The notes below the pieces were generated by a model, which saw only the letters and a list, made by a program, of their open reading frames with translations, made no database searches and was not told the DNA's origin. A stretch of 64,000 nt of DNA from Vagococcus humatus (lineage in GTDB: Bacteria; Bacillota; Bacilli; Lactobacillales; Vagococcaceae): NCBI RefSeq assembly GCF_003950325.1, contig NZ_PXZH01000003.1, forward strand, positions 62,001 through 126,000, given 5' to 3'. Position numbers and translations under genes: made by a program. How positions within the stretch are numbered: the stretch's first letter is position 1; each line of letters begins with the position of its first letter. Shown here piece after piece: positions 22,030 through 34,811 of this stretch.

Positions 22030-22872
22030 ATGGAAATCAATAAAACTGAAGTAGGAAAACGTATATCAATCATCAGAAAAAGTCTAGGTAAGAACATGGA
22101 TGAATTTGGAGAATTGGTTTCAGGAGCATCTAAAAGTAATGTGTCTAAATGGGAAAATGGTGTCTCGTTACCTAGTAACGAACGATTGAAAATAATTGCT
22201 GAAATTGGAAATACAACAGTTGAAAATCTTTTACATGGAGAACAAATAACTTTAGAAAAATTATATGAAAATGCAAATCCAAAAGAAGTTGGTAAAATAG
22301 TTAAATACGCTAGACTTTATTGGGATAATGATTTATTCGATTTCTCTAAGTTAATAAACATGAGCTTAAAACTTTGCAATCATGCTGAATTAATTTCTGA
22401 ACAAAAGTTAAAAGAAATTGAAAAAGGGATTACATTGCCTACTTTAGAACAGTGTGGTGTAATTGCAGGATTAATAAATGTACCTACTGAAACCTTTTTA
22501 AGAGGTGAAATAGGAGCCAACTATAATTATCAAGTTGCTAAAAATATGCTTTTAAAAATAGGTTATCAAGCTGAAGATAAAATTCTTTCAGACGTAATAA
22601 ACGCGTTAAATCAAACTGAAATATTGAGAGTTCAGATTGCAGACATTGCTCAAATGTATGCTAATAATTTAGATAATCCTACTGTATATATCAAAGATAC
22701 TAATAGCCTAATTGATTATTTAAAAAACAAGCAAACTATACTAGAATCTATCGTTGAAAGTGATAGTATGCCTGAAGAAATGCAAATGGATTTTGGTATT
22801 GAAATTGCAAATATATCTCAAGAAATCAAAAAAATTTACGCATATAAAGAAATTTTAAAACCTGACCTATAA
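22030..22872 (+). CDS. XRE-family repressor-like regulator (Stl/CI position)
   Basis: 280 residues from the ATG at 22030, chosen for the RBS AGGAGTGATTAT; a TTG at 22009 is the only upstream alternative. An N-terminal HTH (ISIIRKSLGKNMDEFGELVS, then SKSNVSKWENGVSLPSNERL) is followed by a second HTH-like segment at about 88-145 (LISEQKLKEIEKGITLPTLE) and a helical C-terminus with no LexA-type protease motif. Absence of a self-cleaving domain fits satellite repressors such as Stl, which are relieved by a helper-phage protein. It is next to the integrase (57-base gap) and faces the early operon. Confidence 0.75.
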   Translation: MEINKTEVGKRISIIRKSLGKNMDEFGELVSGASKSNVSKWENGVSLPSNERLKIIAEIGNTTVENLLHGEQITLEKLYENANPKEVGKIVKYARLYWDNDLFDFSKLINMSLKLCNHAELISEQKLKEIEKGITLPTLEQCGVIAGLINVPTETFLRGEIGANYNYQVAKNMLLKIGYQAEDKILSDVINALNQTEILRVQIADIAQMYANNLDNPTVYIKDTNSLIDYLKNKQTILESIVESDSMPEEMQMDFGIEIANISQEIKKIYAYKEILKPDL

Positions 22873-22929
22873 TACTTCTTATCCCCTTACATCTCACACG
22901 TCCAAGAGAATACAGGAGGATGAACAACC

Positions 22930-24072
22930 ATGGCACAATTTAAACAATACGAACTAAAGAACGGATCTAAGAAATGGCTTTTTAAAACCTATCTAGGAAT
23001 TGATGAGGTTACAGGAAAGCAGCTAACAACTACAAGGCGTGGATTTGATACACTGAAAGAGGCAAAACTAGAGGAAAAAAGACTACAACATGAGGTTATT
23101 GAGAATGGATTTAATCGTAAAAAGGTGATTACATTTCAAGAGTTGTATGATACCTGGTTAGAACAATATCGCTTGTCGGTCAAGCCATCTAGTGTGGCCA
23201 TAGCTCAAAGGTATGCCAAAAATCAGATATTGCCTGTCTTTGCTAAGATTAAGCTCGACAAGTTAACTGTTTCTTTCTGTCAAAAAGTCGTTAATGGCTG
23301 GCACAAAGAATATAAACAATATTCATATCTGAGAAAACAAACATCTCAAATATTAAAGTATGGTGTATCTATTGAGGTTATAAAGGATAATCCAATGGCT
23401 AAGACTACCCTTCCACGTAAAAAAGAAGAGGATAAGAAGATCAATTTTTATTCAAAAGAGGAACTCAATGAGTTTTTAGACTTCACAGAAGGTATAGCAA
23501 ACTATAAGATTTTTACTTTCTTTAGAATTTTAGGCTATACAGGAATGAGAAAAAGCGAGGTTTTAAGCCTTCAATGGAAAGACGTAGACTTTGATAACAA
23601 AACTCTTAATATCGGTAAAACGTTGGCTATTGATGAGTTTAACAAGGTGATTATCCAAGAGCCTAAAACAACTGCATCAGTCAGACAGATTTATATTGAT
23701 CAAGAAACAATAAATATCCTCAAAAGATGGCGAACCACACAAAGGCAATATTACTTTGCTAGAGGTATTAATATTAGAGATGATAAACAATTCATGTTTA
23801 CAGATACTAAGAACCGTTTGTACTATCCTCAAATAGCTAATGACTGGTTAAAATGGCTTTACCGTAAAAACAAAGATTTAAAAGTTATCACACCTCATGG
23901 ATTTAGGCACACACATTGTAGTTTACTTTTTGAAAGTGGTGTGAACATCCAAGAAGTCCAGGAACGACTAGGACACAAAGATATAAAAACCACAATGAAC
24001 ATTTATACCCACGTAACAGAAAAGGCAATCAAAAAGACTGGTGATGTCTTTGCTAAATTTATGGAAAATTGA
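22930..24072 (+). CDS. int: Tyrosine integrase of the island
   Basis: 380 residues, Tn916/ICE-phage type. The N-terminal arm-binding domain (about 1-60, KKWLFKTYLGIDEVTGKQLT) is followed by a SAM-like core-binding domain (about 65-165) and a catalytic domain with R207 (GYTGMRKSE), K246, H323 and R326 (HGFRHTH), H349 (LGHKD) and nucleophile Y359 (MNIYTHV). All catalytic residues are present. It inserts and removes the island at the sufB 3' end. CAGGAGGATGAACAACC precedes the ATG. It ends 6 bases before the right TCAAGGTCA pair, as expected for an int next to its attachment site. Confidence 0.93.
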   Translation: MAQFKQYELKNGSKKWLFKTYLGIDEVTGKQLTTTRRGFDTLKEAKLEEKRLQHEVIENGFNRKKVITFQELYDTWLEQYRLSVKPSSVAIAQRYAKNQILPVFAKIKLDKLTVSFCQKVVNGWHKEYKQYSYLRKQTSQILKYGVSIEVIKDNPMAKTTLPRKKEEDKKINFYSKEELNEFLDFTEGIANYKIFTFFRILGYTGMRKSEVLSLQWKDVDFDNKTLNIGKTLAIDEFNKVIIQEPKTTASVRQIYIDQETINILKRWRTTQRQYYFARGINIRDDKQFMFTDTKNRLYYPQIANDWLKWLYRKNKDLKVITPHGFRHTHCSLLFESGVNIQEVQERLGHKDIKTTMNIYTHVTEKAIKKTGDVFAKFMEN

Positions 24073-24077
24073 CCCCG

Positions 24078-24098
24078 TCAAGGTCAAAATCAAGGTCA
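24078..24098. repeat. Tandem TCAAGGTCA pair, right copy
   Basis: Identical to 11292-11312: TCAAGGTCA, AAA, TCAAGGTCA. It begins 6 bases after the integrase stop and 85 bases inside the right core (24183-24190). Probable arm-type integrase binding sites; alternatively the attachment core. Confidence 0.6.
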
Positions 24099-24118
24099 CT
24101 CTTGATTTAACACAAAAC

Positions 24119-24156
24119 AAAAAAGCTAGGAACGTCTATACAACAACGTTTCTAGC
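24119..24156 (-). terminator. sufB terminator supplied by the island end
   Basis: GCTAGGAACG (24125-24134) pairs with CGTTTCTAGC (24147-24156), one mismatch, followed by six T on the minus strand. Its counterpart at the far junction is 11115-11152. Confidence 0.75.
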
Positions 24157-24169
24157 CTATATATAAATA

Positions 24170-25573
24170 TTAACCCACTGACCCTTCCATCTCATAACTA
24201 ATCAGACGGTTTAATTCAACAGCATATTCCATTGGTAATTCTTTCGTAAATGGTTCTACAAAGCCCATGACAATCATCTCTGTAGCTTCTTCTTCTGAAA
24301 GACCACGACTCATTAAATAATACAGTTGTTCTTCAGAGATTTTAGATACTTTAGCTTCATGTTCTAAAGCCACTTTATCATTATGAATTTCGTTAAAAGG
24401 AATAGTATCACTCTTAGATAAGTCATCCATAATAATAGTGTCACATTCAATGTGTGATTTAGAACCTTCACTATTTTTACCAAACTTGATTTGGCCTCGG
24501 AAGTTCACTTCTCCTCCGCCTTTTGCAATTGATTTAGATACTACAGAACTAGAAGTGTTCGGTGCGTTATGAATCATTTTTGCCCCAGTATCTTGAATTT
24601 GATCTTTATTAGCAAAAGCAATAGATAACATAGTACCTCGAGCCCCTTCTCCATCTAAGAAAACACTAGGGTATTTCATGGTAGTTCTAGCTCCTAAGTT
24701 TCCATCAATCCATTCAACTGTAGCATTTTCATCTGCTCTAGCACGTTTAGTTACTAAGTTATACACGTTATCTGACCAGTTTTGGATGGTAGAATAACGA
24801 CAGTATCCGTCTTTATGTGTGTAAATTTCTACAATAGCTGCATGTAAACTACTGCTTGAATAAGTCGGTGCAGTACAGCCTTCCACATAGTGAACGCTAG
24901 CCCCTTCATCCACAATAATTAATGTTCGCTCAAATTGTCCCATTTTTTCTGCGTTAATTCTAAAGTAGGTTTGTAAAGGAACTTCACATTTAACGCCTTT
25001 TGGTACATAAATAAACGTTCCACCTGACCAAACTGCTGAGTTAAGTGCCGCTAGTTTATTGTCAGTAGGAGGGACTAATTTAGCAAAGTACTGTTTGAAT
25101 AAATCAGGATATTCTTGTAAAGCAGTATCTGTATCTGTAAAGATGATACCTAATTTAGAAAATTCATCTTTCATGTTGTGGTAAACCACTTCTGATTCAT
25201 ACTGAGCAGCAGCTCCTGCTAAATATTTTCGTTCTGCTTCTGGAATACCAATTTTTTCAAAAGTTTCTTTGATTTTATCCGGTACATCATCCCAGTCTCG
25301 CACACTTTCATCACTGGCACGTTTAAAGTATGTTAAATCGTTAAAATCGATATCAGATAAATCTGGTCCCCATGTTTGCATAGGCATTTTATTAAATGTT
25401 TCTAGTGATTTTAACCGGAATTCTAGCATCCATTCTGGTTCATTTTTTATTTTAGAAATCTCACGAACTACTTCTTCAGTTAAACCTTTACCGGTACTGA
25501 AAACATCTTGCATATCTTCGTCGTGAAATCCGTATTTATATTCTTCTAATTCAGGTACATTTGTGTCACTCAC
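24170..25573 (-). CDS. sufB: Fe-S cluster assembly protein SufB
   Basis: Scaffold component of the SufBCD complex, about 467 residues. I used the GTG at 25573 ([20 protein letters not shown]), 10 bases after GGAG; another in-frame GTG at 25582 is too close to that RBS. Contains the long beta-helix region ([40 protein letters not shown]) and the C-terminal [20 protein letters not shown] shared with SufD. Last gene of sufCDSUB, overlapping or abutting sufU. The final codons (MEGSVG) lie at the island junction and are probably supplied by the island, so the protein stays intact. Confidence 0.93.
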   Translation of the reverse strand: MSDTNVPELEEYKYGFHDEDMQDVFSTGKGLTEEVVREISKIKNEPEWMLEFRLKSLETFNKMPMQTWGPDLSDIDFNDLTYFKRASDESVRDWDDVPDKIKETFEKIGIPEAERKYLAGAAAQYESEVVYHNMKDEFSKLGIIFTDTDTALQEYPDLFKQYFAKLVPPTDNKLAALNSAVWSGGTFIYVPKGVKCEVPLQTYFRINAEKMGQFERTLIIVDEGASVHYVEGCTAPTYSSSSLHAAIVEIYTHKDGYCRYSTIQNWSDNVYNLVTKRARADENATVEWIDGNLGARTTMKYPSVFLDGEGARGTMLSIAFANKDQIQDTGAKMIHNAPNTSSSVVSKSIAKGGGEVNFRGQIKFGKNSEGSKSHIECDTIIMDDLSKSDTIPFNEIHNDKVALEHEAKVSKISEEQLYYLMSRGLSEEEATEMIVMGFVEPFTKELPMEYAVELNRLISYEMEGSVG

Positions 25574-25578
25574 GTCGG

Positions 25579-28563
<2,985 letters not shown>

Positions 28564-28579
28564 TATCTTGTCTTCCTTT

Positions 28580-29347
28580 CTATTTTTCAGTTAATTCAAT
28601 CCCTAATTCTTGACTAATACCTTCGTAACCTTCAGCTTCTAAACGTTTTGCTAATTCAGCGTCACCTGTTTTGACTACTCTTCCGTCCATCATAATATGA
28701 ACCACATCAGGAGTAATATAGTTTAATAAGCGCTGATAATGGGTAATAATCATTGCTCCAAAGTTATCTCCACGCATAGCATTGACTCCTTCAGACACAA
28801 CTTTTAGTGCATCGATATCTAATCCTGAGTCAATCTCATCTAAAATAGCAAAAGTTGGTTCTAGCATTAATAATTGTAAAATTTCATTTCGTTTTTTCTC
28901 TCCACCTGAGAAACCTTCATTTAAATAACGTTCTGCCATTTCTTCTGGCATATTCAATAAATCCATTTTTTCATCTAATTTTTTAAGGAACTGCATGACA
29001 GAGATTTTATCATCTTCAGCTCGCTTAGCATTCATCGCTGCTCGCATAAATTCTGCATTAGTAATACCTGCAATCTCACTTGGGTATTGCATAGCTAAAA
29101 ATAGACCTTTACGTGCTCGTTCATCTACTTCAAGCTCTAATATATTTTCACCGTCTAATAAAATTTCACCTTGGGTTACTGTATAATTAGGGTTTCCCAT
29201 AATCGCTGCTGAAAGAGTCGATTTTCCTGTACCGTTAGGGCCCATAATGGCATGGATTTCACCTGTGTGCATCTTCAGGTTAACTCCCTTTAAAATTTCT
29301 TTATCTTCTATTGAAACATGTAAATCTTTTATTTCTAAAATGGACAT
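28580..29347 (-). CDS. sufC: Fe-S cluster assembly ATPase SufC
   Basis: ABC-type ATPase of the SufBCD complex, 255 residues. Walker A GPNGTGKSTLS (about 36-46), signature NEGFSGGEKKRNE, Walker B FAILDEIDSGLDIDALK and the switch His in MIITHYQRLL. The SufC-specific stretch FLAMQYPSEIAGITNAEFMR is present. First gene of the operon, with a strong GGAGGGAATAAC RBS. The promoter lies in 29348-29500, but I could not fix it. Confidence 0.95.
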   Translation of the reverse strand: MSILEIKDLHVSIEDKEILKGVNLKMHTGEIHAIMGPNGTGKSTLSAAIMGNPNYTVTQGEILLDGENILELEVDERARKGLFLAMQYPSEIAGITNAEFMRAAMNAKRAEDDKISVMQFLKKLDEKMDLLNMPEEMAERYLNEGFSGGEKKRNEILQLLMLEPTFAILDEIDSGLDIDALKVVSEGVNAMRGDNFGAMIITHYQRLLNYITPDVVHIMMDGRVVKTGDAELAKRLEAEGYEGISQELGIELTEK

Positions 29348-29501
29348 GTTATTCCCTCCAACTAATCAAATTTCAAAATTTGTCAACTGCTTTCATTTTA
29401 TCCTAATTGAGAATGAATTTCAAACGATAATACACAAAATGAGAAGATTCTTGTTTTTTTGTGCTAAAAGTAGGGATTCCATTTAGAAAGATTCTAATTA
29501 A

Positions 29502-29533
29502 AAAAGACTTTATCCCGTAAGATAAAGTCTTTT
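29502..29533 (-). terminator. mnmA terminator
   Basis: 13-bp perfect stem (29502-29514 with 29521-29533), 6-base loop, then T5-6 on the minus strand, just after the mnmA stop at 29536. Confidence 0.85.
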
Positions 29534-29535
29534 GT

Positions 29536-30663
<1,128 letters not shown>

Positions 30664-30780
30664 TTACATCACCATCATTTCAAATAGATTCTGAAAATTT
30701 CTACGATTTGAAGGTCGGATTTTTTCAGTAAAATCTATTATATACGCTTCTGCCTATCATTGCATCCTTTTTAACCAAAA

Positions 30781-30806
30781 AAAGAAACAGATTGCTCTGT
30801 TTCTTT
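30781..30806 (-). terminator. Terminator after the DUF1831 gene
   Basis: AAAGAAACAGA and TCTGTTTCTTT form an 11-bp perfect stem with a 4-base loop, continued by T's on the minus strand. It is 7 bases beyond the stop at 30813. Confidence 0.85.
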
Positions 30807-30812
30807 GAAAAA

Positions 30813-31166
30813 CTATTCAATTTTTTCAAAACAACCTCGTTCAATCATTTCATCTAAGGTAAAGTAGAATTTTTCTTGTTGGTCTTTAAATTTATCCCCT
30901 TTGAAAATATTCATACTTTTCATTCCGTTAGCTGTTGTAATACTCATTTTTAATGTTTTTAAATCTTCTGCTACAGTAATTTTTAACCGAAATCCTTGTT
31001 TATCTGTTACAAGGCCTTCTAATGGACGATTGTACTGAAAGTTGCCGGAAGCTGTTTCGGTAAATCCTACATCTTTAAACGTAAATTTACGTGCACTTGG
31101 ACTCACTGCATAGTTAACAGGACATCCTTCCACTGTTGCTTGCTTTGAAAAAGCCATCTTTGCCAC
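30813..31166 (-). CDS. DUF1831 family protein
   Basis: 117 residues, matching the lactic-acid-bacterial DUF1831 family (VNYAVSPSARKFTFKDVGFT; ETASGNFQYNRPLEGL). The family is usually found beside a cysteine desulfurase, as here, and has been noted as 'putative amino acid metabolism', but its role is not known. Beta-rich, no membrane segment. It follows the desulfurase gene by 56 bases and probably shares its transcript. A helper in sulfur transfer to MnmA is possible, from context only. Confidence 0.8.
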   Translation of the reverse strand: MAKMAFSKQATVEGCPVNYAVSPSARKFTFKDVGFTETASGNFQYNRPLEGLVTDKQGFRLKITVAEDLKTLKMSITTANGMKSMNIFKGDKFKDQQEKFYFTLDEMIERGCFEKIE

Positions 31167-31222
31167 CTCATTTATTCTTTTTCTCTATTATAATATAAAT
31201 GTAAGGGTTTCTCTAGTTTTCG

Positions 31223-32368
31223 TTATTTTTTTAACTGAGTAGCAACACTTGCTAGAGCTTTGGCAAATTTAGTGACATCTTCTGTGTTATTACCGTAACC
31301 AAAGCTAATCCGAATAGACTCATCTAAACTAGGATGATTTTTACCATACATCGCTTCAATCACATGGGAAGGATCAATATTTCCCGCAGAGCAAGCTGAA
31401 CCAGTTGAGATAACAAATCCTTCTAAATCAAGACGCATTAACATTAAGTTATTAGGTACACCTTTTAACCATAAATTTAATACATGAGGGGAAGCATGTT
31501 CTTCAGATCCATTAACTGAAAAATCAACTTGGGCCTCGGTTAAGGTTTGTTTAATGATGTGATGAAACTCTTTAAACAGTTCTTTGCGTCGTAATTTTTC
31601 TTCATCATCTAATTGGCTAGCTGCGACAGCAAAAGCGTGCATCCCAGTAATATCTTCTGTTCCAGGACGTTTCTTTCCTTCTTGTTCTCCCCCATGTAAA
31701 AGAGTAGGAAGTGAAATTCCTTCTTTTACATATAAAAGTCCAATCCCTTTTGGTCCATTAATTTTATGAGCAGTTGCAGATAAAAAGTCAACCTTTAATT
31801 CTTTCACATTGATACTTTCTAAGCTAAAAGCTTGCACTGCATCTGTGTGAAAATAAGCTGGATGATCTGCTAATAATTCTCCTACTTCTTTAATAGGAAA
31901 CATTACCCCTGTTTCATTGTTGGTATACATCATCGATACTAAAATAGTATCTGGGCGTAAGGCTTGTTTAACTTGTTCCACAGTGATTTCCCCTGTTTGA
32001 CTAACTGGTAAATAAGTCACTTCAAAACCTTGCGTTTCCAAAAAGCGCATAGTTTCAAGGACTGCTGGGTGTTCCACTTGGGTAGTGATTAAATGCTTAC
32101 CTACTTCTTTTCGGCTCATAGCTGTTTGCATAATCGCTGTATTATCACTTTCTGTTCCACCACTAACAAAAATCAGTTGATCCTTGGCTGTAGCATGGAT
32201 ATAAGTTTTAAGAGTTAGTCTTGCTTCTTCCATCACATGATAAGCTGTTCGGCCGTAACTATGAATACTAGATGGGTTACCAAAATTGTCTAACGTATCA
32301 ATAATCGCTTCTTTCACTTTAGGATGAAGAGGCGTTGTTGCTCCGTTATCTAAATAAATAGCTGTCAT
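31223..32368 (-). CDS. Cysteine desulfurase, IscS/NifS type
   Basis: PLP enzyme, 381 residues from the ATG at 32368 (MTAIYLDNGATTPLHPKVKE), chosen because AAAGAAG lies upstream and the 12-codon extension is outside the family. PLP Lys in FLSATAHKINGPKGIG, His in QVEHPAVLE, Asp-Ala-Val-Gln in FHTDAVQAF, and catalytic Cys loop STGSACSAGNI, the group I loop. It is near mnmA and the DUF1831 gene rather than an iscU, so it most likely feeds tRNA thiolation, while sufS serves Fe-S clusters. Confidence 0.92.
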   Translation of the reverse strand: MTAIYLDNGATTPLHPKVKEAIIDTLDNFGNPSSIHSYGRTAYHVMEEARLTLKTYIHATAKDQLIFVSGGTESDNTAIMQTAMSRKEVGKHLITTQVEHPAVLETMRFLETQGFEVTYLPVSQTGEITVEQVKQALRPDTILVSMMYTNNETGVMFPIKEVGELLADHPAYFHTDAVQAFSLESINVKELKVDFLSATAHKINGPKGIGLLYVKEGISLPTLLHGGEQEGKKRPGTEDITGMHAFAVAASQLDDEEKLRRKELFKEFHHIIKQTLTEAQVDFSVNGSEEHASPHVLNLWLKGVPNNLMLMRLDLEGFVISTGSACSAGNIDPSHVIEAMYGKNHPSLDESIRISFGYGNNTEDVTKFAKALASVATQLKK

Positions 32369-32436
32369 AAGATCGCTTCTTTCTAATTCGTTTTGTAGAA
32401 CCATTCTATCACTAAGTCCTTCAAATAATAAAGTAA

Positions 32437-32492
32437 AAAAAATGAGAGATGACTGTCACCCATCTACTCACAGTTTTTCTCTCATTTTTTTA
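32437..32492 (-). terminator. Terminator of the pncA-like gene
   Basis: A-rich arm 32437-32450 pairs with 32479-32492 over 14 bases, with an inner ACTGT/ACAGT stem. It ends in a T-run on the minus strand, right after the stop at 32494. Confidence 0.8.
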
Positions 32493-32493
32493 T

Positions 32494-33039
32494 TCAAATA
32501 ACTTTAGCGCCTAAACTATTTTCAAAATGCTCTAAAGCCCAAGCATGACCTGTTGGATTAAAACTAGCCACTGCTGCTTCATGCACCACAATATCATAGC
32601 CTAAGTTATACGCATCAATTGCTGTATGTAAAATACAAATATCGGTACAAACACCTACTAAATGAAGTTCAGTAATGCCTCTTTCTCTTAAACGAATATC
32701 TAAATCTGTTCCACTAAAAGCGGAATAGTGACGTTTGTCAATCCAATATACATTACTAGCTCCTTGATATTCTTCATATAAGCTAGCTAATTTTCCATAA
32801 AGATTGCGTCCCTTTGTTCCAATAACGTTATGAGGAGGGAATAGTTTATTTTCTGGATGATAGGTATCTGTTGGATCGTGAGCATCAATTGGAAACACCA
32901 CAAAATCGCCTGTTTCTAGAAACTCTTGTGTCACTCTTATCAGATCCGCTTCAATAACTTGACCGGCTTCCCCTGTAGTTAGTGCCCCGTCTGTTGCAAC
33001 AAAATCATAGGTATAATCAATATTTAATAAAGCTTTCAT
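32494..33039 (-). CDS. pncA: Isochorismatase-like cysteine hydrolase, probable nicotinamidase
   Basis: 181 residues. Catalytic triad pattern of PncA-type amidases: Asp8 in LLNIDYTYDF, Lys in YWIDKRHYSAF and Cys in VGVCTDICILHTA. Metal-site residues are likely in FPIDAHDPTDTYHPENKLFP. The nicotinamide-to-nicotinate reaction is the most common activity in this subfamily, but other amides are possible. It follows mtnN by 15 bases, so the pair is likely co-transcribed. AAAAAGGAGAATAAC precedes the ATG. Confidence 0.8.
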   Translation of the reverse strand: MKALLNIDYTYDFVATDGALTTGEAGQVIEADLIRVTQEFLETGDFVVFPIDAHDPTDTYHPENKLFPPHNVIGTKGRNLYGKLASLYEEYQGASNVYWIDKRHYSAFSGTDLDIRLRERGITELHLVGVCTDICILHTAIDAYNLGYDIVVHEAAVASFNPTGHAWALEHFENSLGAKVI

Positions 33040-33054
33040 CTGTTATTCTCCTTT

Positions 33055-33750
33055 TTAGTAAGCTAATTGTTTAATACAAGCAATAACCAATTGAGCAGAG
33101 CGTTTACCTGCCTCTAAAATAAACTCGTCAAAATTGATATGGGCATTTTCATCTCCAACATCACTCATAGCTCTCAGCACAACAAAAGGTACTTGGTATT
33201 GAGTGGCTACCTGAGCAATAGCCGCTCCTTCCATTTCATTAGCTAAAACTTCTGGGAAAATGCTTTTAATTTGATCAATTTGTTCTGGACTGTGAACAAA
33301 GGTATCTCCTGTTACGATAAGTCCTGTATGAGCTCTAACTTCTTGACTCTTAGCGATTTGTTCTACATATTGAACAAAAGGCTCATTAGCTTCATAATAA
33401 AGAGGCATGCCTGCCATTTGACCTGGAGCATAACCAAATGCCGTCACATCTACATCAAAATAAGCTAAACGATTAGAAATCACCAAATCACCAATTTCTA
33501 AACTTTCACCAATTCCACCAGCGGAACCAGTATTAATTAACATATCTACTTGGTAATGACTAATTAATAATGTAGCCGTCACAGCGGCTAAAACTTTTCC
33601 AATCCCTGATTGAACTACAACTACTTGATGATCCCCAATTTTACCTGAGATAAACGTAGCACTGGCTTCTTGCCATTCAGTTGGTTCTTGCATTTCCTCT
33701 CTTAATAGGCGAATTTCTTCAGCCATTGCCCCAATAATTCCTATTTTCAT
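33055..33750 (-). CDS. mtnN: 5'-methylthioadenosine/S-adenosylhomocysteine nucleosidase
   Basis: Cleaves adenine from MTA and SAH, recycling methyl-donor by-products and feeding the LuxS pathway. 231 residues, full length. Begins MKIGIIGAMAEEIRLL with the conserved GAMxEE. Substrate site ANEMEGAAIAQVA, and catalytic Asp in LRAMSDVGDENAHINFDEF. It lies between a small membrane protein gene and the pncA-like gene. AAGGAGTTAGGAATAG precedes the start. Confidence 0.95.
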   Translation of the reverse strand: MKIGIIGAMAEEIRLLREEMQEPTEWQEASATFISGKIGDHQVVVVQSGIGKVLAAVTATLLISHYQVDMLINTGSAGGIGESLEIGDLVISNRLAYFDVDVTAFGYAPGQMAGMPLYYEANEPFVQYVEQIAKSQEVRAHTGLIVTGDTFVHSPEQIDQIKSIFPEVLANEMEGAAIAQVATQYQVPFVVLRAMSDVGDENAHINFDEFILEAGKRSAQLVIACIKQLAY

Positions 33751-33770
33751 CTATTCCTAACTCCTTTTTT

Positions 33771-34055
33771 CTACAGTCTAAAAATAATAATCCCCATAAT
33801 AATTAATAAAATTGTCACAATAATAATGGCTTTGGTTAAAAAACTACTTCGTTCATTAATTTTTTGATTCCGTGCCAGTCGTCCTCCCTCAGTGGGCGGT
33901 GTTAAATCTGAAGGGGTCTTTTGAGAACGATCTTTCTCTCGTAAAGCCTCTAGACGTTCTTTGTCTAGTTTCGTTAACCGACTTAAAGTACGTTCTTCTT
34001 CTTTTTTCATCTCACGAATTTTTGAGCGGGTTAAGATTGGGTCTTTTTCCCCCAT
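33771..34055 (-). CDS. Small tail-anchored membrane protein
   Basis: 94 residues: a highly charged N-terminal two thirds (RSKIREMKKEEERTLSRLTK; LDKERLEALREKDRSQKTPS) and one C-terminal hydrophobic helix (FLTKAIIIVTILLIIMGIII, about 71-92). No family recognised. It sits between nudF and mtnN, 18 and 20 bases from each, so it is part of that operon. AAGAAAGGAG precedes the ATG. Function unknown. Confidence 0.7.
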   Translation of the reverse strand: MGEKDPILTRSKIREMKKEEERTLSRLTKLDKERLEALREKDRSQKTPSDLTPPTEGGRLARNQKINERSSFLTKAIIIVTILLIIMGIIIFRL

Positions 34056-34073
34056 TTAAGGACTCCTTTCTTC

Positions 34074-34634
34074 TTACAGTTCACCAGACTCTGTCATAGC
34101 CTGCCAAGTTTGAATAGCCATAATGGTTTTAGCATCATAGATTTCTCCTTGTTTAATCCCTGCTTTTGCCTCTTCTAACGTATAAGCTACTAATTGAAGA
34201 AATTCATCTTCATCTTGTGCTAATGGGTCTTCTACTTTAACTAAGTCTGTAGCTAAATAAGTATGCATGATTTCGTTACTAAATCCTGGAGACGTGGCAT
34301 ATTCTGCTACAAATTGCCATTTTTCACCTTGATAGCCTGTCTCTTCTTCTAATTCCCGTTTAGCTGTAGCTAATGTATCAGTATCTTCTGGATCGATTTT
34401 ACCAGCAGGTATTTCTAAAATAGTGCGTTCTAAAGGCTTACGGAACTGTCTTACAAATAACATTTTTTTATCGGAAGTAAGTGCCATGATAGCAACTGCT
34501 CCTGGATGAAGGACAATCTCCCGTTGACCTTTTTCATGGTTAGGCAATTCCACTTCATCTACTACTACATGAATCACATTACCAGTTAGAATTTCTTTTC
34601 GTGTCAGTGTTTTTTCAACTAAATTATCTGTCAT
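34074..34634 (-). CDS. nudF: ADP-ribose pyrophosphatase (NUDIX)
   Basis: 186 residues. Hydrolyses ADP-ribose to AMP and ribose phosphate. The Nudix box reads GKIDPEDTDTLATAKRELEE followed by ETGYQGE, with all the consensus Glu and Arg. The upstream AVAIMALTSDKKMLFVRQFR and ERTILEIPAGKI are typical of NudF/YqkG. First gene of a minus-strand group with the small membrane gene, mtnN and the pncA-like gene. Divergent from xpaC. Confidence 0.92.
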   Translation of the reverse strand: MTDNLVEKTLTRKEILTGNVIHVVVDEVELPNHEKGQREIVLHPGAVAIMALTSDKKMLFVRQFRKPLERTILEIPAGKIDPEDTDTLATAKRELEEETGYQGEKWQFVAEYATSPGFSNEIMHTYLATDLVKVEDPLAQDEDEFLQLVAYTLEEAKAGIKQGEIYDAKTIMAIQTWQAMTESGEL

Positions 34635-34811
34635 CTTCCCTTTTCTCCTATCTTAGGCTACTTATGTTGTTTTTATCATACCTTTCTTCTTTCTTTTGGT
34701 CAATTCTTCTATTATCATAGGGGTAAAAAGACTGAGTGTAAATCCATCTTACGACGGATACGCTTTTTTAAAGGCTATGATAAACTAAATATGTAATCAC
34801 GGAGAACAGGA

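Larger units (their letters stand above)
11179..24190. mobile_element. PICI-like integrated phage satellite at the sufB 3' end
   Basis: 13.0 kb between the two copies of the sufB end. Gene order from the right: integrase and repressor-like gene (plus strand), then divergent early genes (XRE regulator, excisionase-like, small proteins, DnaD-like initiator, DnaC-like loader, HTH, sigma-like regulator), then non-coding repeat arrays and cargo (HEPN protein, 2TM-GAF plus Panacea pair, two unknowns). No terminase large subunit, portal, capsid, tail, holin or lysin, and no conjugation or relaxase genes. Size, modular order and lack of structural genes fit phage-inducible chromosomal islands of Gram-positives. 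The alternative is a prophage that lost its late half. Paired TCAAGGTCA repeats lie just inside both ends. Confidence 0.75.

Noticed and set aside
11292-24098. The 21-bp direct repeat as the attachment core
   Set aside because: Not excluded, but a core there would leave the second copy of the sufB end at 11166-11186 unexplained, and the tandem 9-base structure fits arm sites better.
33271-33468. 65-codon plus-strand frame inside mtnN
   Set aside because: Shadow of the conserved nucleosidase gene, with no RBS or family likeness.
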